NCBI RefSeq assembly: GCF_009936045.1 | Contig: NZ_QWEQ01000023.1 | Location: forward strand, 1 to 60,681 | DNA from: Emergencia sp. 1XD21-10 | GTDB taxonomy: Bacteria; Bacillota; Clostridia; Peptostreptococcales; Anaerovoracaceae | Direction: 5' to 3' | DNA: 60,681 nucleotides | In this document: positions 16,679 to 25,672 of the stretch, one piece after another | Layout: each line of letters begins with the position of its first letter | Position numbering within the stretch: position 1 is the first letter of the stretch | Position numbers and translations under genes: made by a program | The notes under the pieces: model-generated | What the model was told of the DNA's origin: nothing | Seen by the model: only the letters and a program-made list of their open reading frames with translations | Databases searched by the model: none

Positions 16679-17494
16679 TTATTTACCAAACAAACTTTCT
16701 CCGAGCATAATTGCTGTGCCGATTTCCAGATTGTCGTGAACAGACTGCGCTTCAAAAGCTGCAGCTGTCTCTTCATCCATGGAATATGGCACACCCGGAC
16801 TTGCGTAAATGACATCCGCACGCAGATCTTCTCTGTGCAGCCATTCACCTTCATTGGTAAAATCCAAAATATATTGATAATCCTTGATTTCTTCCTTTGT
16901 AGAAATAGTCTTTCCTTCAAAATCAGTAATCGCAGCAGGATTCTTGTCATATAAGTCAAAATCTATGCCCATTGCTTTTAAAATTGCTGCAGATTCTCTT
17001 CCTACGATACCGTAGCCAATCTGCAGAATCTTTGCCTCAGCAATATTCTCACCTTGTCTTTTCATCATTGCAAGCAGAGCCTTAACAAACCCAAGCGCTG
17101 TAGCATAATTATTGTCAGACGCCTTTCCAGAACGGATATTCAATGCTAAGTATCGGATATCATCAGCAAAGAACAGTACGTCATAGCCACCGAGAGTTGC
17201 ATCGTAAATTCCGTCTACATCGGTATTAGGCATTACGTCTGCGCAAAATCCCATGGATCTCACAATGGCTGCCACAGACTCGCTGAAACTTCCGATAATC
17301 CCTTCACCTTGGGTGATTGGAACTACAGCAACTTTTATGTTCTTTTGTGCCGCAGCTAAATCGAACTTGCTGACACAGAAAGTATCCGCCATAAGTGCAG
17401 CAAGATCCATGCCTGTCTTAGCAGCTAAATCCCTGTTATATTCCTCCATGCCATCCAGCATGTAAGTAATCCATTCTGTTCTAAGTCTTGTCAT
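16679..17494 (-). CDS. pylD: Pyrrolysine biosynthesis dehydrogenase PylD
   Basis: PylD oxidises the lysine-derived dipeptide made by PylC and closes the pyrroline ring, giving pyrrolysine. The 271-residue length matches the family. The Rossmann nucleotide site is visible as KILQIGYGIVGRESAAILKAMG near residue 150, and the N-terminal part has ITQGEGIIGSFSESV. It lies between pylSc and pylT in the operon, 27 bases after pylSc, with an AGAGGAA site. Ends in TAA. Confidence 0.95.
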   Translation of the reverse strand: MTRLRTEWITYMLDGMEEYNRDLAAKTGMDLAALMADTFCVSKFDLAAAQKNIKVAVVPITQGEGIIGSFSESVAAIVRSMGFCADVMPNTDVDGIYDATLGGYDVLFFADDIRYLALNIRSGKASDNNYATALGFVKALLAMMKRQGENIAEAKILQIGYGIVGRESAAILKAMGIDFDLYDKNPAAITDFEGKTISTKEEIKDYQYILDFTNEGEWLHREDLRADVIYASPGVPYSMDEETAAAFEAQSVHDNLEIGTAIMLGESLFGK

Positions 17495-17521
17495 CAGAAA
17501 TTCCTCTTATCTATCTCAAAA

Positions 17522-18364
17522 TTATACATTCAGCGGCTGACCGTCGATAAAAGCGATACTTCCGCCATAACGTTTGATGGTTTTGCTCTTATTTAATGCC
17601 ATGGTAAGACGTTCAATTCCAAACCCGATACCTACCCAAGTATCGAATACCCCCCACTGCGCATCGAGAAAATGCGGACCGTAGGAGCCGGAAGCGACTT
17701 CCATGCCGTTAATCTCAATATCAAGAGTATGTCCGTAAACGGTGGATTCCTCTACAACAAACTCGTATTCATCCTCCGGAACCTGAAGTGCTTCCATGGC
17801 ACATCTTGCCAAGCGCTTCATTTCCTCAAGCTGACCGCCTTCTGGAATGGCGGCAAGCTCCACACAGTTGAGCATGGTAAACTCGTTCATGTGCTGAGCT
17901 CCCTGAGATTCCTTTCTGAAACAGGAGCCACGCTCAAAAATCTTAACAGGCTCTCCCGTAATCCGATGAAGTTCTCTCATCACTACATACAGGTTTGGTG
18001 CAAGCATAGGTCTGAGACATCTCTTCTTGTCCAGCCAAAACACCTGCTCTGACAGATGGTGAAACTCATCAATCGTCATCTTCGCAAGCATATCCCTGGT
18101 GATAATGGTAGGCGTCACCACCTTGGTAAAACCTTCACCCATCAGCCAGTCTTCCAGACTTCTGCCAACTAGAATATTCTGTGTGATATGCTTCTCATCG
18201 AGGAGCGACTTAATCTTGGCACGACTCTCACGAACCAACTCTTTCTCAGCCTTGCGAAAAGCCTGATCACGCTCCGCCTTTGTTTCAAACTCAGCTTCAA
18301 TCAGTTCTTTGCTGCCGTTGAGTTCTCCGATTCTTTCTGCCTGTGTTACGGTAAATTTCTCCAT
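17522..18364 (-). CDS. pylSc: PylSc, catalytic part of pyrrolysyl-tRNA synthetase
   Basis: The catalytic class II core of the split bacterial pyrrolysyl-tRNA synthetase, 280 residues. Visible landmarks: motif 2 region IFERGSCFRKESQGAQHMNEFTML near residue 144-165, the substrate-pocket stretch LRPMLAPNLYVVMREL, and motif 3 GVFDTWVGIGFGIERLTMAL near 250. I start at the ATG at 18364, eight bases after GAGGAG. It works with PylSn (14824-15150) to charge tRNA-Pyl with pyrrolysine. Preceded by an 80-base gap after pylC. Confidence 0.95.
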   Translation of the reverse strand: MEKFTVTQAERIGELNGSKELIEAEFETKAERDQAFRKAEKELVRESRAKIKSLLDEKHITQNILVGRSLEDWLMGEGFTKVVTPTIITRDMLAKMTIDEFHHLSEQVFWLDKKRCLRPMLAPNLYVVMRELHRITGEPVKIFERGSCFRKESQGAQHMNEFTMLNCVELAAIPEGGQLEEMKRLARCAMEALQVPEDEYEFVVEESTVYGHTLDIEINGMEVASGSYGPHFLDAQWGVFDTWVGIGFGIERLTMALNKSKTIKRYGGSIAFIDGQPLNV

Positions 18365-18452
18365 AATCAGCACTCCTCTGCAACTTTTTCAAATTCATTC
18401 TACCAGTATTGTATCATAACCAATATTGTTTTGTTAACAATATTTTTTAATT

Positions 18453-19571
18453 TTATGGTAAGGTTTTTAGATTTCTCAAAATTTGTTCTCTCTGTGCTTC
18501 CAATTTCTCCTTTGAATCAGCCCAGTTTACAAAAATGCCGCAGAAATCTCCGTTTTCTTTTTCGTCAAGAAGGCTCACTTTGCTGCCGCAAAAGTCTATT
18601 CGTTTCTCCAGCGGTCCGGCATCGCTCATCATATGTTCACCTTCCTGCACAACTGCATCTTTCTCACGGCGATAATGCTCATAGACACTGAATCTTCCCA
18701 GATCGCACTGCGGCGTCATAAATTCGCCTTTTACGATGATGTCTGCAAGTTCCGATAGTTCGTTTATTCCCGATGCGTACAGCACAGCAATGGGAGTCTG
18801 ACTCGGAATTCTGGCATCGATCTCCAGCACCTTAAAATCCTCGCCGTCGTCAATGACTTCCACATCCATGATGCCGTGCAACTTGACAAGCTGCGCCAGT
18901 TTTTTACCCAGTATAGAAAATTTCGCTTCCTGCTCCTTTGTAATTGGACACGGACAGGTCACTTTGCAACAGTCGTAGAACTGATCCATATGAATCTGCG
19001 TCACCGCATAGGTTCTGTAATTGCCCGGAATACCGATGACTTCAATAGAATAGGACGGTCCTTCCAAATACTCCTGTACAATCCAGTTTTCAGGATTCGT
19101 GCATTTTGCTAAAAACGTCTCTACCTCCTCTTTGCTGCGGGCATAAGTCACGCCTGCCGAACCACTTTCCCCTGAAGGCTTCATGATGTATGGCGCTTTC
19201 CCGTCCGGATAATAGCGAGGCGCCGGGATGCCGTTTTCCAAAAACAGCCTGTCAGACTTTTTTTTGGATTTGGTAATTTCATAGGCTGCTTTGTCAAAGG
19301 CAAGGGGCAGCCCCTTCTCCTCGCAAATTCTGCAAACTGCTTCAAGAACTCGGTCGTTTTCGTTGGCAGGCAGCACAAAGTCCGCTTCCATCATGGCAGC
19401 AATCACAGCCTCATCACTGGCCGTGATATCCCCACAGACAAAACGGTCTGCAAGACCGGCAGCGGGAACATTTGGATTACTATCGATTAAAATGCTCTCA
19501 AAGCCACAGGCAGAGGCCAGATATACCGCCTCTGTTCCCTGCAGCTTTCCTCCGATAATTGCGACCTTCAT
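18453..19571 (-). CDS. pylC: Pyrrolysine biosynthesis ligase PylC
   Basis: PylC is an ATP-grasp ligase that joins 3-methylornithine to the epsilon amine of lysine. The 372-residue protein starts MKVAIIGGKLQGTEAVYLA, a nucleotide-binding opening, with ATP-grasp motifs YIMKPSGESGSAGVTY near residue 128 and VLEIDARIPSQTPIAV near 250. The start overlaps the pylB stop (ATGA), so the two are coupled. It ends in TAA; an 88-base gap without features precedes pylSc. Confidence 0.95.
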   Translation of the reverse strand: MKVAIIGGKLQGTEAVYLASACGFESILIDSNPNVPAAGLADRFVCGDITASDEAVIAAMMEADFVLPANENDRVLEAVCRICEEKGLPLAFDKAAYEITKSKKKSDRLFLENGIPAPRYYPDGKAPYIMKPSGESGSAGVTYARSKEEVETFLAKCTNPENWIVQEYLEGPSYSIEVIGIPGNYRTYAVTQIHMDQFYDCCKVTCPCPITKEQEAKFSILGKKLAQLVKLHGIMDVEVIDDGEDFKVLEIDARIPSQTPIAVLYASGINELSELADIIVKGEFMTPQCDLGRFSVYEHYRREKDAVVQEGEHMMSDAGPLEKRIDFCGSKVSLLDEKENGDFCGIFVNWADSKEKLEAQREQILRNLKTLP

Positions 19572-20590
19572 GGGCGCACCTGCCGAAGGAATGCTTCGTA
19601 TTCTTCTTTGCTTGCAATTCGCAGTCCCATTTCATCCAGAATAGAAGCTGCTTCTTCCACAGTTCTACCGCCTTCATCTACATCCATAGTACTATGGGCA
19701 ACCCCCATAAAGCCGGATTTAGGAGGAATAATGGAAGTAATCAAATTAGCACCTGCATTGATCCGATCCTTTAAGCCTTTTATGCCATCCACATCCAAAG
19801 ACGCCGGAATCAGGGCACTCGGATACAAAAGTCTCATCAGAGCGATGATCTTCAGCTCCTCAATTCGATCCGGAGTCTTGCAGTCTTCCATCGGACTTCC
19901 CTCTTGGGGAATAAAGCTCATGACGCGCACCTGTCTCGCGCCGATTTCACCCATCGTCAAAAGAGAATCCACGATATCCTCGCTCGTTTCGCCAATACCT
20001 GCAAGAAGACCTTCTTCGATGTAAATCCCCTTCTCCTTTGCGTAAAGTTTCGCATTCATACGGGCATCGTAATCCTGTCCAACTCTCATCTTCGCATAAA
20101 GTTCTCTGTTGTGGGTTTCCTGATAAAGCGCATAAAAATCCGCTCCTGCTTCTGCAAATTTATCAATAATATTGTGATTTACGACACCCGGTGAAATCAT
20201 CACCGGCGTATCATAAACCTCTTTTATCTCTTTAATAATCTGACAGACAGTTTCAAAGTCCTCAGCATGATATTGCGGATCCTCTCCCATGGTCAAATCA
20301 ATGAGATTGACGCCGGAGTCAATCAAGGACTTTGAAATAGCAAGAACCTCGTCTTTATTCTTTCTGTATCTCTCGATTTTGTTAGAATTTCTGTAATAAC
20401 AGAAGTTGCAGTTATTTCTGCAATAGGTCGTAAAATACACAAATCCATATGCAAAGATTTTATTACCCTGCACTTCCTTTCGGATTTTCCGCGCCTGGCT
20501 GAATAAAGCCTGTAAAATCTCAGGGTCATCTGAAGCCATGATACGCAGCAGTTCTTCTTTGGAATAATCTTTTCTGCTAAAATCTAACAT
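19568..20590 (-). CDS. pylB: Methylornithine synthase PylB (radical SAM)
   Basis: PylB rearranges lysine to 3-methylornithine, the first step to pyrrolysine. The 340-residue protein carries the radical-SAM cluster motif CRNNCNFC (C57, C61, C64) and an early region resembling biotin-synthase-like enzymes. The ATG follows GGAGGAAATC, 49 bases after the corrinoid reactivase gene, so it is probably co-transcribed with the methylamine genes. It overlaps pylC. Confidence 0.95.
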   Translation of the reverse strand: MLDFSRKDYSKEELLRIMASDDPEILQALFSQARKIRKEVQGNKIFAYGFVYFTTYCRNNCNFCYYRNSNKIERYRKNKDEVLAISKSLIDSGVNLIDLTMGEDPQYHAEDFETVCQIIKEIKEVYDTPVMISPGVVNHNIIDKFAEAGADFYALYQETHNRELYAKMRVGQDYDARMNAKLYAKEKGIYIEEGLLAGIGETSEDIVDSLLTMGEIGARQVRVMSFIPQEGSPMEDCKTPDRIEELKIIALMRLLYPSALIPASLDVDGIKGLKDRINAGANLITSIIPPKSGFMGVAHSTMDVDEGGRTVEEAASILDEMGLRIASKEEYEAFLRQVRP

Positions 20591-20639
20591 GATTTCCTCC
20601 GTCTCGTCTTTTTTGTCAATCCTTTCTCACAAGCAGACA

Positions 20640-22457
20640 TTAAAACATCATTGCCATCATATACTGATCCTGAAAATCGCTTCTTGCCGCAAGCTCGATA
20701 TGCTCGATTCTTCTTGCCGCCACCTCTGCTTCTTCTTTGCTTCTTTCTGAAAGGAGAATCATGGAAGCGCCGATACCTGCGGAATTTCCAAGAGAGTAAA
20801 TCTTTTCCTCTGCAATTTTCGGTAGCAGACCGATATTGATTGCACTGGTGTTTCTGATGTAGTTGCCGAAAGCACCTGCGATACTGATTTTTTCAAGAGT
20901 ATCTTTGGTAATCCCGATTTCTTTCATCATGATCGTAATGCCAGCAGAAATAGCCGCCTTTGCAAGCTGCACTTCTCTGACGTCCTTCTGTGTGATAACT
21001 ACATCACTTTTGCCGTCTTTACTAAAGTATAACACAAAATCATTGGACTTGTCGTCCTCTTTTATATGTTTCAGGATATTTTCTGAAATGCCCTTCTTTG
21101 CCAGCTTTTCTCTTCCAAGAAGTCTGCCTGATTTATCCACGATACCGGTACGAATCAGCTCACCTACAGCATCGATAATGCCGGATCCGCAAATACCGAT
21201 TGGCTCTGCATCGCCAATAACCGCAATCTCTACACGATCCTTTAGAATGTCCACTCTCTCAATGGCGCCTCTTGCAGCACGCATACCCTGTTTGATGGAA
21301 CTTCCCTCAAAAGCAGGTCCTGCCGCTGTGGAGCAAGCTACCGCTCTTCCGTTTCCGGTCAGTACGATTTCACCGTTGGTGCCGATATCGATAAAAAGGT
21401 GTCCTTTATCGCAGTCCATCAAATCGTTTGTGATAATGCCCGCTGTAATATCGGAGCCCACATGACCTGCAATATTGCCAGCCACGTGCACCTGCGCATC
21501 TTTATGCCCTGTCAGCGCCAGCTCTTCGCATCTTGCAGAGAGACCTTCAGTAAATACTGGTGTAAACGGCGATACCGCCAGCTGGGCAGGATTTACACCG
21601 AGGAAAATATGGCTCATTGTCGTATTGCCTACTACCACGTACTGATATATATTTGCAGGGTTAAAGTGGTGCTCCGCAGCAAAGCCTTCCACCGCCTTAT
21701 TGATACAATCGATAATAACATCGTGGATCACATCCAGATTGCCTTCTTTTTCCATTACAAACGTGATTCTGGAAATAACATCAGCGCCGTATGCCCCCTG
21801 CGGGTTAGTAGATGCAGAAACATCCATCATCTCACCTGTCTGTACATTCCAAAGCATAACAACTGCTGTAGTCGTACCAATATCCACTGCAACGCCGTAA
21901 TTTTCAGAAGTGGTGTCTCCAGCTTCCAAATCAATCATTTCATCGCCGCGAAGAGTTGCTGTAACCAGATTGCCAGCTTTAAGCACTTCCGGGATTTTTT
22001 TCGTTACAGAAAAAGTACAGCTGAGGTTTTCAAAGCCCAGCGCTTCAATCATTCTCTCCGCATCGCTTCTCTGATCGTTGATGTCAGACGCCTGCACTTC
22101 CACACAGATTTTTTCTACCTGCGGCACTTTTTCAAAGCCTTCCGGCAGATGAATCAGCTTTTTCTTTCTGGAAGCTGTAGTTTCAGACTCCGGCATTTCG
22201 ATGATCATGCCCTCAGATACGGGATGACAGCATGCCAGTCTCCACCCTGCCTCAATTTCATTTTCAGACAGTTTGTGGTGATGGTCATTTACGGTCTGTC
22301 TATCGCCTTCAATAATCTTTACTTTGCACTTTCCGCAGGTTCCCATACCTGCACAGTTTCCGTCTATATTTACGCCGGCTTTCACCGCTGCCTGCAAAAT
22401 GGTTTCGCCAGCTTCTGCTTCCCAAGTTATGTTCTGTGGTAAAAAAGTAATTTTCAT
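20640..22457 (-). CDS. Corrinoid-protein reductive activator (RamA/RACo-like, ASKHA)
   Basis: A 605-residue protein that should re-reduce inactive Co(II) corrinoid proteins to Co(I) at the cost of ATP. The N-terminus is a [2Fe-2S] ferredoxin domain (NCAGMGTCGKCKV, C35, C41, C44, and a fourth Cys in RLACCHP). The C-terminal DUF4445/ASKHA ATPase has VAVDIGTTTAVVMLW near 190, FIDIGTNGEIVLTG near 345 and GGAFGN-like GAFGNYIR near 540. This is the RACo/RamQ bacterial layout; the archaeal RamA C-terminal Cys clusters are missing. The gene before it ends in UAG in the same frame, five codons upstream, so a Pyl-containing fusion is possible. Confidence 0.9.
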   Translation of the reverse strand: MKITFLPQNITWEAEAGETILQAAVKAGVNIDGNCAGMGTCGKCKVKIIEGDRQTVNDHHHKLSENEIEAGWRLACCHPVSEGMIIEMPESETTASRKKKLIHLPEGFEKVPQVEKICVEVQASDINDQRSDAERMIEALGFENLSCTFSVTKKIPEVLKAGNLVTATLRGDEMIDLEAGDTTSENYGVAVDIGTTTAVVMLWNVQTGEMMDVSASTNPQGAYGADVISRITFVMEKEGNLDVIHDVIIDCINKAVEGFAAEHHFNPANIYQYVVVGNTTMSHIFLGVNPAQLAVSPFTPVFTEGLSARCEELALTGHKDAQVHVAGNIAGHVGSDITAGIITNDLMDCDKGHLFIDIGTNGEIVLTGNGRAVACSTAAGPAFEGSSIKQGMRAARGAIERVDILKDRVEIAVIGDAEPIGICGSGIIDAVGELIRTGIVDKSGRLLGREKLAKKGISENILKHIKEDDKSNDFVLYFSKDGKSDVVITQKDVREVQLAKAAISAGITIMMKEIGITKDTLEKISIAGAFGNYIRNTSAINIGLLPKIAEEKIYSLGNSAGIGASMILLSERSKEEAEVAARRIEHIELAARSDFQDQYMMAMMF

Positions 22458-22469
22458 AGCTACCTCCCT

Positions 22470-23180
22470 CTAATTCGTCTCAGCTTCCGCTCTAACTGCA
22501 CAAAATTGACATCCAGAAGCATTGCCCCTACACTGCATACACTCCGGTTCTGCCTTTACGCCCTGCCTGTTCAGCACCAAATATAAGCCCGCACAGGTTT
22601 TCTGCGGAATCATCAGTCCGCTGTCCTTCACCCAAACCCCGATAGAAGCCCCGTCCAATATATTAAAAAATTTCTTGGATTCTATGACCGGCATACCGAA
22701 ATATCCCGGACCAAACTCATCGGATAAATACAGATCTCGCTTTGGAAACCTCTGCTTCAAATCCTCTAGAAGTCTTGTTTTCAAGATTTCAACGCCAGCG
22801 TCTACATAATTCGTTCCCCAAATATCAGCATATAAAAAATCCATTATATTTTCTTCACTGGAAAAAAGACATTCACCAACGGTGAGCATATAGAAGTAAA
22901 CACCCTCTACCCACTCTTTGGGAATCTGTTCGAAATAGTTGCAGTAGATTTGCGTATCTCCTATTTGCACCTTGCTGTCGTGATAAACTTCACTGCCATA
23001 ATACGACACCAGGGCATCGATTTTGATGCCGTCTATCCCCTTGTTTCTCACATCCATGCCCATCTTCATCATGCGCTGATGCTTTTCGGTTTCCAGATTA
23101 AAACCGCAAGTTCTGATAAAGCGCTTCTCTGCCAGAGGATACGCTTTCGCCTCTTCTATAGATATTTTTTGATTTTTCAT
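22470..23180 (-). CDS. MetH-activation-domain-like protein ending in in-frame UAG
   Basis: A 236-residue protein resembling the activation (SAM-binding) domain of B12-dependent methionine synthase, as found beside corrinoid methyltransferases. Typical parts are IDALVSYYGSEVYHDS, YFYMLTVG and RFPKRDLYLSDEFGPGYFGMP. The C-terminus has a CMQC-x6-CQFC cluster, likely a metal or Fe-S site. It probably works with the following RACo-like protein in corrinoid reactivation. It ends in TAG at 22470-22472; the next gene starts after four more codons in the same frame. The start at 23180 is chosen for conservation, with a weak GAGG site; an upstream ATG at 23243 is possible. Confidence 0.8.
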   Translation of the reverse strand: MKNQKISIEEAKAYPLAEKRFIRTCGFNLETEKHQRMMKMGMDVRNKGIDGIKIDALVSYYGSEVYHDSKVQIGDTQIYCNYFEQIPKEWVEGVYFYMLTVGECLFSSEENIMDFLYADIWGTNYVDAGVEILKTRLLEDLKQRFPKRDLYLSDEFGPGYFGMPVIESKKFFNILDGASIGVWVKDSGLMIPQKTCAGLYLVLNRQGVKAEPECMQCRGNASGCQFCAVRAEAETN

Positions 23181-23253
23181 ACCTTGCCTCGCTGAACAAA
23201 ATAATAAGGTGATAGACCACCGGCCTACCACCTTACCAATCATTCAAAGTGAT

Positions 23254-24621
23254 TTATTTCTTTAATTTAGCCTGTGCTTCTTTTACAGATGCAACTAATT
23301 CATCCTTGGAAGGGATGATGGAAATATATTTCTGCTCACCGTTAATGCACATAGTCGGCAGATTTGCAATGCCCATCTTTCTGGTTCTTGCGATATCATC
23401 TTTGATGAAGTATTTGTATACTCTGTATTCTGCCATATCCTTCAGATCATCCCAGTTATCTTCTACGGAAGCCAGCATGTAGGTGCAGGCTGCGCACTGT
23501 TCAGGGTCGAGCAGGAACAACTCGATGAGAACCTTATCCAGGTTTTCATAGTCAGGAATTTCGATGTTGGAATCATCGATGACAGTTTCGTAGTTTTTAA
23601 TTAATTCTCTGGTGCTGTCAGGATTCTTCACTGCCTGTGCGCAAGCGATTGTATTTTCAATCGGTGTATCATAAGGCATGTCGCATCCCGGAGCAATAAT
23701 CAGGTTCTTATGGTTATCAATGGAGTCAATCAGGTCAATAACACCCTTCATGTTGTCTTCCTGATTACCGTGCAGCATGGTAGTAGTAAGAGGAATGTTA
23801 CCACCAATAGTAACGTTGTACTGGTCAGTAACTTTCTTAGCTTCTGCCAAGTTAACGTTTTCGTCAACAGAAACGCCATCCGGGTTCATCTTGCACATTA
23901 CTTCGATCTGCTTAGTAGCATTACCACATACGAAGAATGCAGAGTAAGCACCTCTGGATCTTACATAGTCAAATACTGCTTTGAATCCATCAGACAGCAT
24001 CTTTTCGATGTGCTTAGGGGATACCTGGGATACCAGCGGGTCAACGACTGCGATAACATCCATACCAGCATCGATGTACATCTTAGCCATAGCGATGGAA
24101 ACCTCAGCACAATAGTTTACCAGTTCCTTTACGTAGTTGGAGTCACCTACCATATCCATAAAGATATCAGTTCCACGCAGGTGAGATGCTAAAGTGAATG
24201 GTCCGCAAATCAGACCATACAGAGCAGTATCTTCACCAATTGCTTCTTTGACTCTTCTCATAGCAGACAGAATCATAGGAAGTCTGCCGTCATTTTCTGT
24301 AGGAATCTTGCATTTGCAAGGGATAGTCTTTTCTGCTGCCAGCGGATGGCTCTTTACTGAAGGCGGATTGTTCTCAGCCCACATCAGGTCACATCCCAGA
24401 ATTTCTGCTTCAACCTGCAGATCGAAGATGACAGGAAGTCCATCCGGTGTATATAATTTGTTTGCTTCAATCAAGCATTCTACCAATTTGTCTTCATCTC
24501 TTAAAACTTCTTCTGCAGTGTAGCCCTTCAGTTTACCAACGTGCACACCTGCAAAAGGCACCCAAGGAAGTTCCTTGGTTTCTTCATGTCTCAGCGCCTG
24601 AAAAATAAGTTCTTTGCCCAT
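23254..24621 (-). CDS. UroD/MtbA-type methyltransferase fused to thioredoxin-like domain
   Basis: A 455-residue protein. Residues 1-350 are a uroporphyrinogen-decarboxylase-fold methyltransferase of the MtaA/MtbA/CmuA group, which takes methyl from methyl-corrinoid proteins. The expected HxC zinc motif reads FFVCGNATK, so the His is replaced by Phe; the distal Cys is present (APGCDMPYDTP). Residues about 365-455 look like a thioredoxin fold with CAAC and a cis-Pro loop NLPTMCINGEQKY. The start at 24621 follows GTGGAGGAA. It lies between mtbC and the reactivation genes, so it probably passes methyl groups to tetrahydrofolate or another acceptor, as no coenzyme M genes are seen. Confidence 0.85.
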   Translation of the reverse strand: MGKELIFQALRHEETKELPWVPFAGVHVGKLKGYTAEEVLRDEDKLVECLIEANKLYTPDGLPVIFDLQVEAEILGCDLMWAENNPPSVKSHPLAAEKTIPCKCKIPTENDGRLPMILSAMRRVKEAIGEDTALYGLICGPFTLASHLRGTDIFMDMVGDSNYVKELVNYCAEVSIAMAKMYIDAGMDVIAVVDPLVSQVSPKHIEKMLSDGFKAVFDYVRSRGAYSAFFVCGNATKQIEVMCKMNPDGVSVDENVNLAEAKKVTDQYNVTIGGNIPLTTTMLHGNQEDNMKGVIDLIDSIDNHKNLIIAPGCDMPYDTPIENTIACAQAVKNPDSTRELIKNYETVIDDSNIEIPDYENLDKVLIELFLLDPEQCAACTYMLASVEDNWDDLKDMAEYRVYKYFIKDDIARTRKMGIANLPTMCINGEQKYISIIPSKDELVASVKEAQAKLKK

Positions 24622-24638
24622 TTTATTTTCCTCCACAT

Positions 24639-25316
24639 TTACGAATTCTTTTCTTGCTCTTCTTTTTCTTTCATAAGCTGAAGTGCTACCTTAACCGCTT
24701 CAATGGCATCTTCACTGTAGCCGCTGGCACCAATTTTCTTAGCCCAGCGCGGTGTGCACGGCGCTCCTCCAACCATGGTAATAAAGCTTTCTTTTTCGCC
24801 GGTTTCCATCAGAAGCTTCTCCAGCTTCTTCTGCTCTGTCATAGTAGAGGTGAGCAGCGCACTGGTGCCTATAATATCTGCTTTATATCGTCTGGCCTCT
24901 TCAATAATCGTCTCAACGGGAACTTCACACCCAAGATCGATTACCTCAAATCCCGCTGTCCGCAAGGTGGAAGCCACGATACCTTTGCCTATATCATGTA
25001 CATCACCCGCTACGGTAGCCAGTAAGATTCTTCCTCTTTTCTCAGGAACCGGTCTTTCATTTTCATTTAATAAATTTAGAATTGTGTTTGTCACACTCTT
25101 CATCACTTCTGCCGCGTAGATCAATTCAGGCAGAGACAGAGCACCTCTATCAAATAGTGAACCTATCTCGTCATTGCCGGCACCAAACCCAGACAGCAGT
25201 AAATCCAGGAGATCAAATTCTGCGTTCTTTGCCTCCTCGATAATACGCAGAGCTTTTGCCTCATCAGCATCAACAATGGCATCTTTCGCTCTTCTGAATA
25301 AATCCTGCTTATCCAA
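24639..25316 (-). CDS. mtbC: Methylamine corrinoid protein, MtbC-type (TTG start)
   Basis: A 225-residue cobalamin-binding corrinoid protein. An N-terminal helical cap domain is followed by the B12-binding motif DVHDIGKGIVASTLRTAG (His ligand in DxHxxG) near residue 95-110, SALLTSTM and GGAPCTPRWAKKIGA. I place the start at TTG (25314-25316), seven bases after AAAGGAGG; this gives the length of MttC. Near MtbB it is best called the dimethylamine partner, though cross-use with MttB cannot be excluded. It has its own promoter upstream, separate from mtbB. Confidence 0.88.
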   Translation of the reverse strand: MDKQDLFRRAKDAIVDADEAKALRIIEEAKNAEFDLLDLLLSGFGAGNDEIGSLFDRGALSLPELIYAAEVMKSVTNTILNLLNENERPVPEKRGRILLATVAGDVHDIGKGIVASTLRTAGFEVIDLGCEVPVETIIEEARRYKADIIGTSALLTSTMTEQKKLEKLLMETGEKESFITMVGGAPCTPRWAKKIGASGYSEDAIEAVKVALQLMKEKEEQEKNS

Positions 25317-25359
25317 ATATGCGCCTCCTTTACATACGTGTGAATAGAAAAATAACAAA

Positions 25360-25388
25360 TTTATAGTCTTTCTTATTCTATCACACAA
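25360..25388 (-). promoter_or_regulatory. Putative promoter of mtbC-...-pylT operon
   Basis: On the minus strand TTGTGT (25383-25388) is followed after 17 bases by TATAAA (25360-25365), 44 bases before the mtbC TTG. It would let the corrinoid, reactivation and pyl genes be transcribed apart from mttC-mttB-mtbB. Confidence 0.55.
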
Positions 25389-25493
25389 ATTTAGAATTTG
25401 CTATAGAATTTTCGTAAGATTATTCTCTGTTTTCTGCTGATTATTTTAGCAGCTGCGTTTTATCTTCACATATCTTATCATATTGCAACAGGT

Positions 25494-25575
25494 TACTGAA
25501 TTTGAACTATTCTAAAATTCAGTAATTTCAAGTTTAATAATATGGAATAGGCTTACTCCTTGCAAACCTATTCCA
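25494..25575 (-). terminator. Two hairpins after mtbB (terminator region)
   Basis: Downstream of mtbB two perfect stems follow each other: TGGAATAGG / CCTATTCCA (25543-25575) and TTACTGAATTT / AAATTCAGTAA (25494-25526). Neither has a long T run, so they may give partial termination or protect the mttCB-mtbB message. The 356-base gap 25317-25672 holds these, the mtbC promoter, and a short repeat pair GCYTACTCCTTGCA (25551 and 25633). Confidence 0.5.
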
Positions 25576-25672
25576 TTTTATATTTTTTGTAATTTGAGTC
25601 GTCCACTCAATCAGACTGTTGTTTTGCGTCCAGCCTACTCCTTGCAGACTGTTCGATCAAAGAAACTTCTGA

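Noticed and set aside
21399-22442. Long plus-strand open frame (347 codons) opposite the corrinoid reactivase gene
   Set aside because: It lies fully antisense to a well-conserved gene, has no recognisable domain and an odd composition; it is a shadow of the minus-strand coding sequence.
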